The translations under genes were made by a program, and so were the position numbers. From a bacterium SCSIO 12741 (lineage in GTDB: Bacteria; Bacteroidota; Bacteroidia; Flavobacteriales_G; Salibacteraceae): DNA of 64,000 nt. Below the pieces are notes generated by a model. The model searched no databases and was not told where the DNA came from. It was given only the letters and a program-made list of their open reading frames with translations. The first letter of the stretch is position 1. Each line of letters begins with the position of its first letter. Where the stretch lies: NCBI GenBank assembly GCA_024398055.1, contig CP073749.1, positions 3,534,594 to 3,598,593 on the forward strand, written 5' to 3'. Below are positions 8,724 to 17,018 of the stretch, in pieces.

Positions 8724-8762
8724 AAAAAAAAGAGCCTCTTTACGCAATTGGTAAGAGGCTCC
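8724..8762 (-). terminator. Terminator of the TPR-PD40-OmpA gene
   Basis: On the minus strand GAGCCTCTT and AAGAGGCTC form a 9-bp stem followed by eight T residues. It follows the 8789-11206 gene and sits just before the exonuclease gene, separating the two transcripts. Confidence 0.85.
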
Positions 8763-8788
8763 GATTATGGTGAATGATAATTATCAAA

Positions 8789-11206
8789 TTAGTTTACCCG
8801 AATCTCTACACGTCTGTTCATGCCTCGGAACTTGTCTGAGGAGTTAGGTGCAGTAGGCTTCTCTTCTCCAAAGAAGTTGGTAGTAATTCGATTAGAAGCT
8901 ACACCGTATCCCTGCAACTCTTCTGAGGCGGATTTAACTCGTTTTTCAGAAAGAGCCCGGTTGTAAGCGGCGTTACCTGTTTTGTCAGCAAAACCGCTCA
9001 ACACAACTGTAGTGGAAGGGTTTTGTTTCATGAAGTCGGCCACTTCTTTAAGGGTAACCTCTCCGTCATTGGAGATCGCATAAGAGTCAAATCCAAACGG
9101 TACGTAGCGGAACATTTTGTTTTCTTCCAGTTGGAATTCTACACGACGGTTAAGTCGACGTCCTTCCGGGTTGTCACTTCCATCAGCATTTTGTCCTTGA
9201 GCAATTGGCTTTTCCTCCCCGTAGTAATCAAAGGTAACTTGGTAAGGATTAGCTCCATCGTTAACCAACTCGTTGAATACAACCAAAGCACGTTGTTTGG
9301 AAACTTCCATGTTGATGCTATCGGTACCTAAGTAATCCGCGTGACCAGAAAGGTTAATTACGGTGTTAGGATTATCGTTCAAGTATTGAGCGATGGCCTT
9401 AACTTGATCTTCACTTTCAGCAGCAATGGAGTTACCATTAAATCCAAACAGGATGTTGCGGAACATGTCATCCAAATCTTTTTGAGACTTGATAACTGGC
9501 TTGCCTCCTTTAACCGGAGTTTCTGAAGTAGCTGAACCCGCCTGGGCTACCGTTTGATTTTTGTCTTCCTTGTCACCAGCAGCAACGGCTACAGCACCTG
9601 CACCCGCTCCAATGGTAGTCGTTCCAGCACCAGTACCGGTTCCGGTCCCGCTACCCGTTTCTGAGCCTGTTCCGGTTTCACTTCCGGTACCCGTTTCAGG
9701 AGAACCACCTTCAGCCATAGCCGTAGAATCTGCTTTTGCCTGAGCCAGTTGTTCCATTCTTAAGCTATCAGACATCAAACCACCCATGGCAATATCGGGT
9801 AAGGTGTCTTTTACTCTGAATTCATAGTGGGTAGTAATGCGGTAAATGTCTTTGTAACCGTATCCGTCAATTCGGGAAGAGGCGTAGTAGGCAATGGTGT
9901 CCACCTTAGCACTCTTGCGGTAGGAAATTTCATCCGCAGGCGTGTTAATTGGAATACCTAAACTCTTTGGAGTAATCCAGTTTCCATTTTCCTGGTACGA
10001 GTAAAATACGTCAAAACCACCGATACTTGAGTGTCCGGCTGAGGAGAAGTACATGTTGTCATCCTTATCAATGAATGGACAATCTTCGTCAAACTCCGTA
10101 TTAATAACCGGACCCAGGTTTGTAGGTTCGGTCCATGTTCCGTCAGCGTTCTTCTCGCATACATAAATGTCTAATCCACCATAACCACCTTTGCGATCAG
10201 ATGTGATGTACATTTTGTTTCCATCAGGAGAAAGAGCAGCCGAGCTTTGGCGCGCTTTTTTGTAATTGATAGAAGAGCTTAGCAATTTGGGCTCCGTCCA
10301 CAGTTTGTTTTCAATGTGGGTGGAGTAGATCTTACCGTCTTTATAGAGGTAAACCGTTTTGTTTTCTTCCGAAAGTGAAATGGTAGCCAGGTGACTGCGA
10401 ATTTCTACAAAGCCTTCAGGAAACATTTGGTAGTTGTTTACCAAGTAAGCTTCTTTCCACTCCTGATTCTGAATCTTGGAAACATAAATCTGCTCAAATG
10501 GCTTACCATCAGAGGAGTAATTGGTACTTCCAAAAGGATTTCTACGTGAGGTAAAGAGAATCTCATTTTCCTTATCAAAGAAGATAGGGGCGTACTCATC
10601 AGACTTCGAGTTAATCTTCTCACCCATATTTTCCATGATCACAAAGTCCGTTGAATTCAGGAAGTACTTCTTCACATCGTTCAATGGCTTCTTCTTGTTC
10701 TCCAATGGATTCTTGGTGTTCAGTTTAACATGGTACTCACCATGCTGACAAGTTTTGATCAACCAATTTACTTCGGCCAACAATTCACGACCGGCTTTAT
10801 TGGTTTTGATATTAGGCTTGAAGTTTTCGTAACACTCCTTAGCCTCTTTAAACTTGTGGTTGTATTGATAAGACTTACCTAAGTAGTAATACATTTCTGG
10901 AATCGTGTCGCCTTGTGAATAGGCTAGTGCACGTTCAAAGTAATTTTCGGCCTTATCGTAATCGTTAGGCGAACGCAGGTAGGCAATACCAATTTCAAAA
11001 TTGTAATCCGGGCTATTTGGATTGATTTCCAAAAGACGATGATAGTCCTTAATGGCATCTTCATAGCGCTCCATTGCAAGCAGTTCAGAAGCCTGCTGGT
11101 GGAGGTTTTTTTCGGCTTTGGAACCGGTTTGACTAAAAGCGGTGGTGGCTGAAAGACATAAAATGCCGGCAACAACCAAGTAACGAACGGTGAGTGAGCG
11201 TATCAT
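8789..11206 (-). CDS. TPR-PD40 (WD40-like)-double OmpA outer-membrane/periplasmic protein
   Basis: An 805-residue exported protein. After a signal peptide (about residues 1-25) come TPR units (about 30-150), then a propeller region with PD40 signatures such as AALSPDGNKMYITSDRKGGYGGLDIYV and CPFIDKDDNMYFSSAGHSSIGGFDVFYS, then a low-complexity Gly/Thr linker (about residues 500-540). Two OmpA-like peptidoglycan-binding domains end the protein, marked by GHADYLGTDSIN and GFADKTGNAAYN and each ending in NRRVE. The layout recalls PorE of the type IX secretion system, but PorE has one OmpA domain and a carboxypeptidase-like domain that is absent here. It may anchor an envelope complex. Monocistronic, with its own terminator. 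A truncated relative begins at 63069. Confidence 0.88.
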   Translation of the reverse strand: MIRSLTVRYLVVAGILCLSATTAFSQTGSKAEKNLHQQASELLAMERYEDAIKDYHRLLEINPNSPDYNFEIGIAYLRSPNDYDKAENYFERALAYSQGDTIPEMYYYLGKSYQYNHKFKEAKECYENFKPNIKTNKAGRELLAEVNWLIKTCQHGEYHVKLNTKNPLENKKKPLNDVKKYFLNSTDFVIMENMGEKINSKSDEYAPIFFDKENEILFTSRRNPFGSTNYSSDGKPFEQIYVSKIQNQEWKEAYLVNNYQMFPEGFVEIRSHLATISLSEENKTVYLYKDGKIYSTHIENKLWTEPKLLSSSINYKKARQSSAALSPDGNKMYITSDRKGGYGGLDIYVCEKNADGTWTEPTNLGPVINTEFDEDCPFIDKDDNMYFSSAGHSSIGGFDVFYSYQENGNWITPKSLGIPINTPADEISYRKSAKVDTIAYYASSRIDGYGYKDIYRITTHYEFRVKDTLPDIAMGGLMSDSLRMEQLAQAKADSTAMAEGGSPETGTGSETGTGSETGSGTGTGTGAGTTTIGAGAGAVAVAAGDKEDKNQTVAQAGSATSETPVKGGKPVIKSQKDLDDMFRNILFGFNGNSIAAESEDQVKAIAQYLNDNPNTVINLSGHADYLGTDSINMEVSKQRALVVFNELVNDGANPYQVTFDYYGEEKPIAQGQNADGSDNPEGRRLNRRVEFQLEENKMFRYVPFGFDSYAISNDGEVTLKEVADFMKQNPSTTVVLSGFADKTGNAAYNRALSEKRVKSASEELQGYGVASNRITTNFFGEEKPTAPNSSDKFRGMNRRVEIRVN

Positions 11207-11320
11207 TTACTGAATAGGTCTAATATCTATCATTTACAATGATACAAATTATGTCTTTATTGGTAATGAAGAACCGCTGATGTGCCCGGAATTATAGATA
11301 TTCCGTTGTTAATAACTGTC

Positions 11321-12652
11321 TTAGAACTCCCGATTAATATCGAATTGTTCCAAGTAATCAGCTACACGTCTAACGAACATTCCTCCGAGTGATCCATCTA
11401 CTACTCGGTGGTCGTATGAGTGCGACAAGAACATCTTGTGGCGGATAGCAATCACGTCTCCATGTTCGGTCTCCAATACAGCCGGTTTCTTCTGAATCGT
11501 ACCTACGGCCAGAATACCTACTTGAGGCTGATTAATAATTGGAGTTCCCATAACGTTTCCGAAGGAACCTACATTAGAGATGGTGTATGTGCCACCGCTG
11601 ATTTCGTCTGGTTTCAACTGATTGTTACGTGCACGGGTAGCCAGGTCGTTTACCGCTTTGGAAATTCCAACCAGGTTGAGCGTGTCTGCATTGCGAATAA
11701 CCGGAACGATAAGGTTTCCACTTGGCAGAGCGGTAGCCATTCCGATATTGATGTCTTTTTTGCGAATGATGTGATCCCCGTCAATCGAGATGTTGATCAT
11801 TGGGAAATCTTTGATCGCCTTCACCACGGCTTCTATAAATAGAGGAGTAAAGGTGAGTTTTTGACCTTCTCGCTTCAGGTAAGCATCCTTTACCTTGTTT
11901 CTCCAATTTACAATCGTGGTAACGTCGGCTTCTACAAAAGAAGTAACGTGGGCACTGGTCGACTTGGATTCAACCATGTGGTGAGCGATCAATTTACGCA
12001 TACGATCCATTTCGATGATCTCTACGTTGTCGCCATGGTTTTTAGGAGCGGCTGCCTTAGCTGCAGGAGCAGGTTTGGCGGCTGGAGCTGCTGGTGCAGC
12101 AGCAGGTGCTGCCGGAGCAGGAGTAGCTGCAGGAGCTGCACTTCTATTTTCTAAGTAAGCTAAAATGTCTTTTTTGGTAACGCGACCGTTTTGTCCCGTT
12201 CCGGCAATAGTGTCTAATTCAGCACCGGATAATCCCTCTTTTTTGGCAATGTTTTTAACCAAGGGAGAGTAGAAGCGATCGGATTCGATAGCTACAGGAG
12301 CTGGAGTAGCATCTGCTTGGACAGCAGGGGCACTGGCTGCAGCAGGTGCAGGAGCTGTTTCAACTGGAGCGGCGGCAGCGGCTGGAGTTCCGTTACTGGA
12401 AGGAGCTTCACCATCAGAGCTAATCAAGGCTATTGCCTGACCTACTTGAGCTACTTCACCTTCTTGAACCAAAATTTCGGTAATGACTCCGTCACCTGGA
12501 GAAGGAACTTCTGAATCCACCTTATCGGTAGCAATCTCTACCAGGGATTCTTCAGATTCTACGGTGTCACCTACGTTTTTCAACCAGGTAGTAATGGTTG
12601 CTTCCGCTACACTTTCTCCCATCTTGGGGAGAATAACTTCAACTATTGCCAT
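11321..12652 (-). CDS. 2-oxoacid dehydrogenase E2 (dihydrolipoamide acyltransferase)
   Basis: This 443-residue acyltransferase subunit has the lipoyl domain at residues 1-78 (lipoyl lysine K44 in EIATDKVDSEV), an Ala/Pro linker, the peripheral-subunit-binding domain near 128-167 (YSPLVKNIAKKEGL...NGRVTKKDILAYL), a second Ala/Pro linker, and a catalytic domain ending in SYDHRVVDGSLGG with the active-site histidine. The stretch HMVESKSTSAHVTSFVEADV is more like branched-chain or general 2-oxoacid dehydrogenases than pyruvate-specific ones. E1 and E3 genes are not adjacent, so the substrate (branched-chain 2-oxoacids versus 2-oxoglutarate or pyruvate) is inference. A TATTTTTG box lies 24 nt upstream. 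Confidence 0.92.
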   Translation of the reverse strand: MAIVEVILPKMGESVAEATITTWLKNVGDTVESEESLVEIATDKVDSEVPSPGDGVITEILVQEGEVAQVGQAIALISSDGEAPSSNGTPAAAAAPVETAPAPAAASAPAVQADATPAPVAIESDRFYSPLVKNIAKKEGLSGAELDTIAGTGQNGRVTKKDILAYLENRSAAPAATPAPAAPAAAPAAPAAKPAPAAKAAAPKNHGDNVEIIEMDRMRKLIAHHMVESKSTSAHVTSFVEADVTTIVNWRNKVKDAYLKREGQKLTFTPLFIEAVVKAIKDFPMINISIDGDHIIRKKDINIGMATALPSGNLIVPVIRNADTLNLVGISKAVNDLATRARNNQLKPDEISGGTYTISNVGSFGNVMGTPIINQPQVGILAVGTIQKKPAVLETEHGDVIAIRHKMFLSHSYDHRVVDGSLGGMFVRRVADYLEQFDINREF

Positions 12653-12676
12653 AAAAACGCTCTAATTTTAAGCGGG

Positions 12677-12684
12677 CAAAAATA
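12677..12684 (-). promoter_or_regulatory. -7 promoter box of the E2 gene
   Basis: The minus strand reads TATTTTTG, 24 nt before the E2 ATG, a normal leader length. Confidence 0.55.
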
Positions 12685-12777
12685 ATAAAAATGACGGCCT
12701 TTAAGTTCGATTTTAGCTATAATTAATCAACTTATGTTTATTATTGACCTTCGGCATAAAGAGAAGTAATTTCCCCT

Positions 12778-12785
12778 TATTTTTG
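12778..12785 (+). promoter_or_regulatory. -7 promoter box of the Crp/Fnr regulator gene
   Basis: TATTTTTG on the plus strand, 23 nt before the ATG at 12809. It probably also serves the universal stress protein gene, which starts 21 nt after the regulator stop. Confidence 0.6.
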
Positions 12786-12808
12786 TCGAGAGATCAGAAA
12801 AACAGAAC

Positions 12809-13513
12809 ATGAAGCGCTTGGAGTTTAATTGTGATGAGTGTGGTGTAAAAGATCGATCTTTTTTTAGTCAGTTGTGTGGGAAAAGTGTGCACGAATTAGC
12901 GCGAAACAAAACCTGCACTATATATAAAAAGAACCAGGTCATATTTCATGAGGGAACGCGTCCTTTGGGCGTATTTTGCATCAACTCAGGAAAAGTAAAG
13001 ATTTACAAAACCGGAAGTGAAGGTAAGGATCAGATTATCCGCATTATGAAAGGCGGTGATTTGATGGGGTATCGTGCTATGCTTAGTGAAGAACCCTACC
13101 CGGTAAGTGCCGAAACGTTGGAAGAAACCAGTATCTGCTTTGTTCCCAAAAGCGACTTTCTGGATGTACTCAAAGAAGATTCAGAACTCAATGCGAATCT
13201 GCTTCGAAGCATGTCTAAGGAAATGGGATTGATGGCCGATTCGATTACCAATTTGGCACAAAAGCCCGTTCGTGAGCGTTTGGCTGGTGCTCTGCTCATG
13301 TTGCAAGAAACGTATAGTAAAGATACGGACGATCACGATCCTATTGAAATTAACCTAACCCGTGAAGACCTCGCAAATATCGTAGGAACCGCTACTGAGA
13401 CCTTGATTCGATTGCTGCACGACTTCAAAGCCGAAAACCTGATCGAAACTCAGGGGCGGAAGATTCGTGTCATTGAACCCAAGAAACTCTTAAAAGTGGC
13501 TAACCTCTATTAA
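12809..13513 (+). CDS. Crp/Fnr-family transcriptional regulator with N-terminal cysteines
   Basis: A 234-residue one-component regulator. The cyclic-nucleotide-like beta-roll spans about residues 38-150 (NQVIFHEGTRPLGVFCINSGKVKIYK) and a helix-turn-helix lies near 183-212 (LTREDLANIVGTATETLIRLL). Four cysteines sit before the effector domain: C8, C11, C23 and C36. An N-terminal cluster like this is the hallmark of FNR-type oxygen sensors that bind [4Fe-4S], though the spacing differs from E. coli FNR and its internal Cys at 122 has no obvious equivalent. Two universal stress proteins follow immediately, a pairing that fits redox or low-oxygen control. The target genes are not shown by the sequence. 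Confidence 0.9.
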   Translation: MKRLEFNCDECGVKDRSFFSQLCGKSVHELARNKTCTIYKKNQVIFHEGTRPLGVFCINSGKVKIYKTGSEGKDQIIRIMKGGDLMGYRAMLSEEPYPVSAETLEETSICFVPKSDFLDVLKEDSELNANLLRSMSKEMGLMADSITNLAQKPVRERLAGALLMLQETYSKDTDDHDPIEINLTREDLANIVGTATETLIRLLHDFKAENLIETQGRKIRVIEPKKLLKVANLY

Positions 13514-13534
13514 CATACATTACACCCAATATTT

Positions 13535-14404
13535 ATGAACGCTATATTAGTACCTACTGATTTTTCAAAACACGCTGCTTATGCCGCTGAGGTGGCTGCT
13601 CAAATTGCCAAAAGAACGGGAGCAGAAGTGGTGTTGCTACACGTGATTAACCTTCCTAATTATGAGGAAAACGCATTTAGCAACTACGAAGAAGAAGGAA
13701 CGCATGAAAGCATGATGATCATGCAATTGGTCAAGCAAAAATTTAAAAACCTTCGCACCCTGAAATTCTGGGAAGGAGTGAAAGTACACGAGGTGGTTAA
13801 ATTCGGTTCTGTACACAAAGCAGTAGTTGCCGAAAACCGGGAAAGAAATGTGAGCCTTGTTGTAGCTGGTGCTCACGGTATGTCTGGCTCTTCTACTGAA
13901 TTTGCGGGTTCTACGATTGAGAAATTGGTTCGCGTATGTATCGTACCTGTACTCACTATCAAAAGGCGTTTTGAAAACTTTGAGTTAAATAATATCGTGT
14001 TTAGCTCCACTTTCTTTGGAGAAAATCACAAACCTCTTCAGGCGGTTAAAGAAATTGCAGAACGCAATGAATCTAACTTGCACCTGCTTAAGGTAATTAC
14101 ACCCGATAATTTTGAGCCTACATCGTTGTCTCGCAAGTTGATTTACGACATGGCTGAGAAGAATGAAATCAAGAATTTTACGGGCTACATCATCAACGAT
14201 TACAACATTGAGACGGGAATCTACGCCTACGCAAAACACATTAATGCTGATTTGGTTTGCTTAGCTACTCACGGTCGTACGGGATGGGCACGTTTGTTTG
14301 GAAAGAGCATTGCTGAGGAAGTTTCCAGTCATGCCGACATTCCAATTTTGAGTATCCGCTTGACTGAAGCTCAAGAGAAAACCGGGGTTATTTTTCCCGA
14401 ATAG
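13535..14404 (+). CDS. Tandem-domain universal stress protein (UspA family)
   Basis: A 289-residue protein with two Usp domains. The first (1-145) starts MNAILVPTDFSKHAAYAAEVA and carries the nucleotide-binding pattern VAGAHGMSGSS...GSTIEKLV. The second (about 152-280) has LVCLATHGRTGWARLFGKS. Both halves keep G-x2-G-x9-G-S/T-like motifs, so ATP binding is plausible. It begins 21 nt after the Crp/Fnr gene stop and is probably co-transcribed with it. The cytoplasmic role is stress survival in a broad sense; the exact function is unknown. Confidence 0.9.
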   Translation: MNAILVPTDFSKHAAYAAEVAAQIAKRTGAEVVLLHVINLPNYEENAFSNYEEEGTHESMMIMQLVKQKFKNLRTLKFWEGVKVHEVVKFGSVHKAVVAENRERNVSLVVAGAHGMSGSSTEFAGSTIEKLVRVCIVPVLTIKRRFENFELNNIVFSSTFFGENHKPLQAVKEIAERNESNLHLLKVITPDNFEPTSLSRKLIYDMAEKNEIKNFTGYIINDYNIETGIYAYAKHINADLVCLATHGRTGWARLFGKSIAEEVSSHADIPILSIRLTEAQEKTGVIFPE

Positions 14405-14548
14405 TTGAATTGTAGATTCGACCCAAACAGGTAGTTCAGAACCCTGTTTCGCAACCTTTCGTTTAAGTGCATTTGCTGAGTATTATTTCTGCCCAATAGG
14501 GTGTGGATTAAATTTACTAAAAGGCAGTGCTTACTTGAAAGGATTAAA

Positions 14549-14556
14549 TAAATTTG
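14549..14556 (+). promoter_or_regulatory. Possible -7 box upstream of the small membrane protein
   Basis: TAAATTTG, 28 nt before the ATG at 14585, in an otherwise gene-free stretch (14405-14584). AT-rich context makes a chance match possible. Confidence 0.4.
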
Positions 14557-14584
14557 AAATCTGATTTGTGTTAAATAAGCTTTG

Positions 14585-14761
14585 ATGGACAAGAAAAAAT
14601 TAACGGCCCTAATTATCATTTCGGTCACCTTCTTCTTAACGTTTTATTTTGCCTTTTTGAACTTCTCATTGAGCACCCAGTTTACCAGTTTGTTCGCTTT
14701 CCTTATTTTGTTGGCAGGCACCGTGACTTCGTTGGTTATCGGTAATGCTGGAGAACGATAA
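14585..14761 (+). CDS. Small two-helix membrane protein (58 residues)
   Basis: A short frame with an ATG start and TAA stop encodes 58 residues: MDKKKL, a hydrophobic helix (about 7-28), a short polar link (NFSLSTQFTS), a second hydrophobic helix (about 36-53) and a short NAGER tail. A positive N-terminus and two membrane segments suggest an inner-membrane hairpin. It lies between two universal stress protein genes on the same strand and ends 10 nt before the second one starts. No family recognised. A possible TAAATTTG promoter box precedes it. Coding status is inferred from position, spacing and hydropathy. Confidence 0.6.
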   Translation: MDKKKLTALIIISVTFFLTFYFAFLNFSLSTQFTSLFAFLILLAGTVTSLVIGNAGER

Positions 14762-14771
14762 ATCGCATATT

Positions 14772-15611
14772 ATGGAGAAAAGGACCGTATTAATTGCTAC
14801 CGATTTTTCGGAAGCATCTCGCAATGCCATCCGCTATGGATTGGGACTCTACCAAGGACGTGGGTATCACTACATTCTACTCAATACGGTTGAACCCAAT
14901 ACGGCTTCAAGTAATGCTGGAATGATCGTAAACGTTAGTGAGATCATGGCCAAGGATTCACTTGAAGGCCTGAAAAAGGAAAAGGCTTGGGTTGAATCCC
15001 TTCCTGAGAACGAAGGCAATACCTTGGAAACGGTTCAAATGTTTGGTGAGTTCGTAAGCTGCGTTCGCCAGATTATTAAGGACAAGAATATCGATATGGT
15101 AATCATCGGTACCACAGGTGCCAGCGGATTAAAAGAGTTTTTTGTGGGAAGTAATGCGGCTTCTGTCATTCAGGAGATCAGTATTCCCGTACTCACCGTT
15201 CCTTTTCAGGCTGATTTCAATTCGATCAAAAACATCTTGTATGCGACTGATTTGAAGAAATTGAAAAATCGGTCGATATTGGATTTCTTGAAAAACTTGA
15301 TGGAGCGCCGTGGGGCAAGTATGACTTTACTCAACGTAGTTAAAACCCAGAGTAAGGTTTCAGCTTCTGACAAGGAAGAGGAGAAACAAGCTCTTTTGGA
15401 CTACCTGGGAAGTGAAGTGGGTTTTGAAACGGTTTCTAACGAAGATACGGTGGAAGGAATCAATGCTTACATCGAAGAGCGCGGTAACGTAGATATCATT
15501 GCTATGGTTCCTCGTAAGAAAAACTTCTTTGAGAAAATCTTCTCCAAGAGCATCGCCAAAAAGGTAGCTTATCACTCTCGTATACCGATGCTGACCCTTC
15601 AGGACGGTTAG
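14772..15611 (+). CDS. Universal stress protein (UspA family), second copy
   Basis: A 279-residue Usp protein starting at MEKRTVLIATDFSEASRNAI. I prefer this ATG over one at 14745, which would overlap the small membrane-protein gene. The first domain keeps the nucleotide loop MVIIGTTGASGLKEFFVGSNAASVI. The second domain (about 150-279) is shorter and its loop (AMVPRKKNFFEKIFSKSIAKKV) lacks the glycine pattern, so only the first half is likely to bind nucleotide. A paralog of the 13535 gene, probably in the same stress regulon. Confidence 0.88.
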   Translation: MEKRTVLIATDFSEASRNAIRYGLGLYQGRGYHYILLNTVEPNTASSNAGMIVNVSEIMAKDSLEGLKKEKAWVESLPENEGNTLETVQMFGEFVSCVRQIIKDKNIDMVIIGTTGASGLKEFFVGSNAASVIQEISIPVLTVPFQADFNSIKNILYATDLKKLKNRSILDFLKNLMERRGASMTLLNVVKTQSKVSASDKEEEKQALLDYLGSEVGFETVSNEDTVEGINAYIEERGNVDIIAMVPRKKNFFEKIFSKSIAKKVAYHSRIPMLTLQDG

Positions 15612-15688
15612 AATTCGACGATTGTATTTTTCCAGACGGAATTTATCCAACCATTCGTTATAAATTCGTGTAATCCTGTATAGGGAAT

Positions 15689-16309
15689 ATGTCACGATTT
15701 ACTACAGATACTGGTGGAGATTTGCTGATGGTGTTTGCCAAGAACCCGGAGTACGGGAAGGTAAAGACTCGTCTGGCTAAGACTATTGGCCATAAAAAGG
15801 CGCTGGAAGTCTATCAAAAACTTCTGGAGCATACCCGTGATATTTGCCTTCAGGTAGGTTGTTTCCGAATCGTATACTACTCCGATTTCATCGACTTCGA
15901 TGATCTGTTCGACAACCAGTACTTTCTCAAAGACGAGCAGGTAAAAGGTGATTTGGGCGAACGCATGGCTATGGCCTTTGGCGAAAGCTTTAAGGAAGGT
16001 TATCAGCGCATTGTTTGCATCGGTAGTGATTGCTACGAGCTCTCTTCAGACTTGATCAAAAAGGCCTTTGTTGCCTTGGATGATAACGATGTGGTCATTG
16101 GCCCTGCTAAGGATGGTGGCTACTACCTCATTGGTATGAAAGACAACTATGAGCACCTTTTTATGAATAAGGAGTGGAGTACCAACAATCTGTTACTCGA
16201 TACCCTGATTGACTTGAAATCGGCCGAGTTGAAGTATCACCTACTACCTACCTTATCTGATGTTGATCAGGAAGAGGATTTGGTCGGGGCGCTTAAATCG
16301 ATTATCTGA
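15689..16309 (+). CDS. TIGR04282-family (arsenosugar-associated) glycosyltransferase
   Basis: A 206-residue nucleotidyl/glycosyltransferase-fold protein. It contains LLMVFAKNPEYGKVKTRLAKTIG, the nucleotide-binding loop characteristic of the TIGR04282 and CofC-like group, and VIGPAKDGGYYLIGMK, another group signature. The next gene is the partner family TIGR04283, and the two start/stop codons are separated by 4 nt. These paired families were named from their co-occurrence with arsenosugar biosynthesis genes; biochemical proof for this pair is limited. No arsM or radical SAM arsS gene is in the window. Confidence 0.85.
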   Translation: MSRFTTDTGGDLLMVFAKNPEYGKVKTRLAKTIGHKKALEVYQKLLEHTRDICLQVGCFRIVYYSDFIDFDDLFDNQYFLKDEQVKGDLGERMAMAFGESFKEGYQRIVCIGSDCYELSSDLIKKAFVALDDNDVVIGPAKDGGYYLIGMKDNYEHLFMNKEWSTNNLLLDTLIDLKSAELKYHLLPTLSDVDQEEDLVGALKSII

Positions 16310-16313
16310 ATCG

Positions 16314-17018
16314 GTGAGAATAAGCGTAATCATTCCCACATTTAACGAAGAAGAAAACATCCGTAAGCTAATTCCCTGGCTTGAGGCTAATTCATCCCCT
16401 GAAAATCTTTTGGAAATTGTAGTGGTGGATGGAGGTAGTAGGGACAATACAGTTGATATAGCCGAAGAGGTAGGGGCTCAAGTTCATCGATCCACCAAAT
16501 CAGGTCGAGCGGTTCAATTGGCGCTGGGTGGGAAAAAGGCCAAGGGAGAGATTCTCTATTTTCTTCATGCAGATACCTTTCCTCCACCTCGATTTGATGA
16601 AATAATACTGAATGCCGTTCGAAAGCAAAACCCCGCTGGATGCTTTCAAATTCAATTTGATCCTTCCTCCTGGGCACTCCGCTTGTTCGAAGCCTTTGTT
16701 CGGTTTCCCTGGATGATTTGTCGGGGTGGGGATCAGTCCTTGTATGTTACCCGGGAGTTATATTCCCGTATTGGCGGTTTTAACCCGGGATTAAAAATCA
16801 TGGAAGACTTAGAAATCATCCGCCAAATTCGCAGAGAATCGCCTTTCCATATACTTTCGCAACGCGTTATTACGTCCAGTCGGAAGTATCAGAATAAAGG
16901 CACCTGGCGTCTTCAAATGCTCTATGCCTGGGTTCATTTTCAGTACTGGACCGGTGTACCCAACGAGCGCATATTCGAAAACAGTAAAAAATGGGTTCAA
17001 AAAGATGAATATGAATAA
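16314..17018 (+). CDS. TIGR04283-family (arsenosugar-associated) glycosyltransferase 2
   Basis: A 234-residue GT-A fold enzyme. It opens VRISVIIPTFNEEENI, followed by VVVDGGSRDNTVDIAEE and the metal-binding acidic motif FLHADTFPP, and ends with FQYWTGVPNERI. I place the start at the GTG at 16314, 4 nt after the upstream stop, because it begins directly with the conserved IIPTFNEEEN strand; an upstream in-frame ATG would lie deep in the previous gene. The 3' end overlaps the nucleoside phosphorylase start by 14 nt, so the three genes form a coupled unit. Confidence 0.85.
   Translation: MRISVIIPTFNEEENIRKLIPWLEANSSPENLLEIVVVDGGSRDNTVDIAEEVGAQVHRSTKSGRAVQLALGGKKAKGEILYFLHADTFPPPRFDEIILNAVRKQNPAGCFQIQFDPSSWALRLFEAFVRFPWMICRGGDQSLYVTRELYSRIGGFNPGLKIMEDLEIIRQIRRESPFHILSQRVITSSRKYQNKGTWRLQMLYAWVHFQYWTGVPNERIFENSKKWVQKDEYE

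Noticed and set aside
9561-9743. A proline/valine-rich plus-strand frame
   Set aside because: It is the reverse complement of the Gly/Thr low-complexity linker of the OmpA protein.
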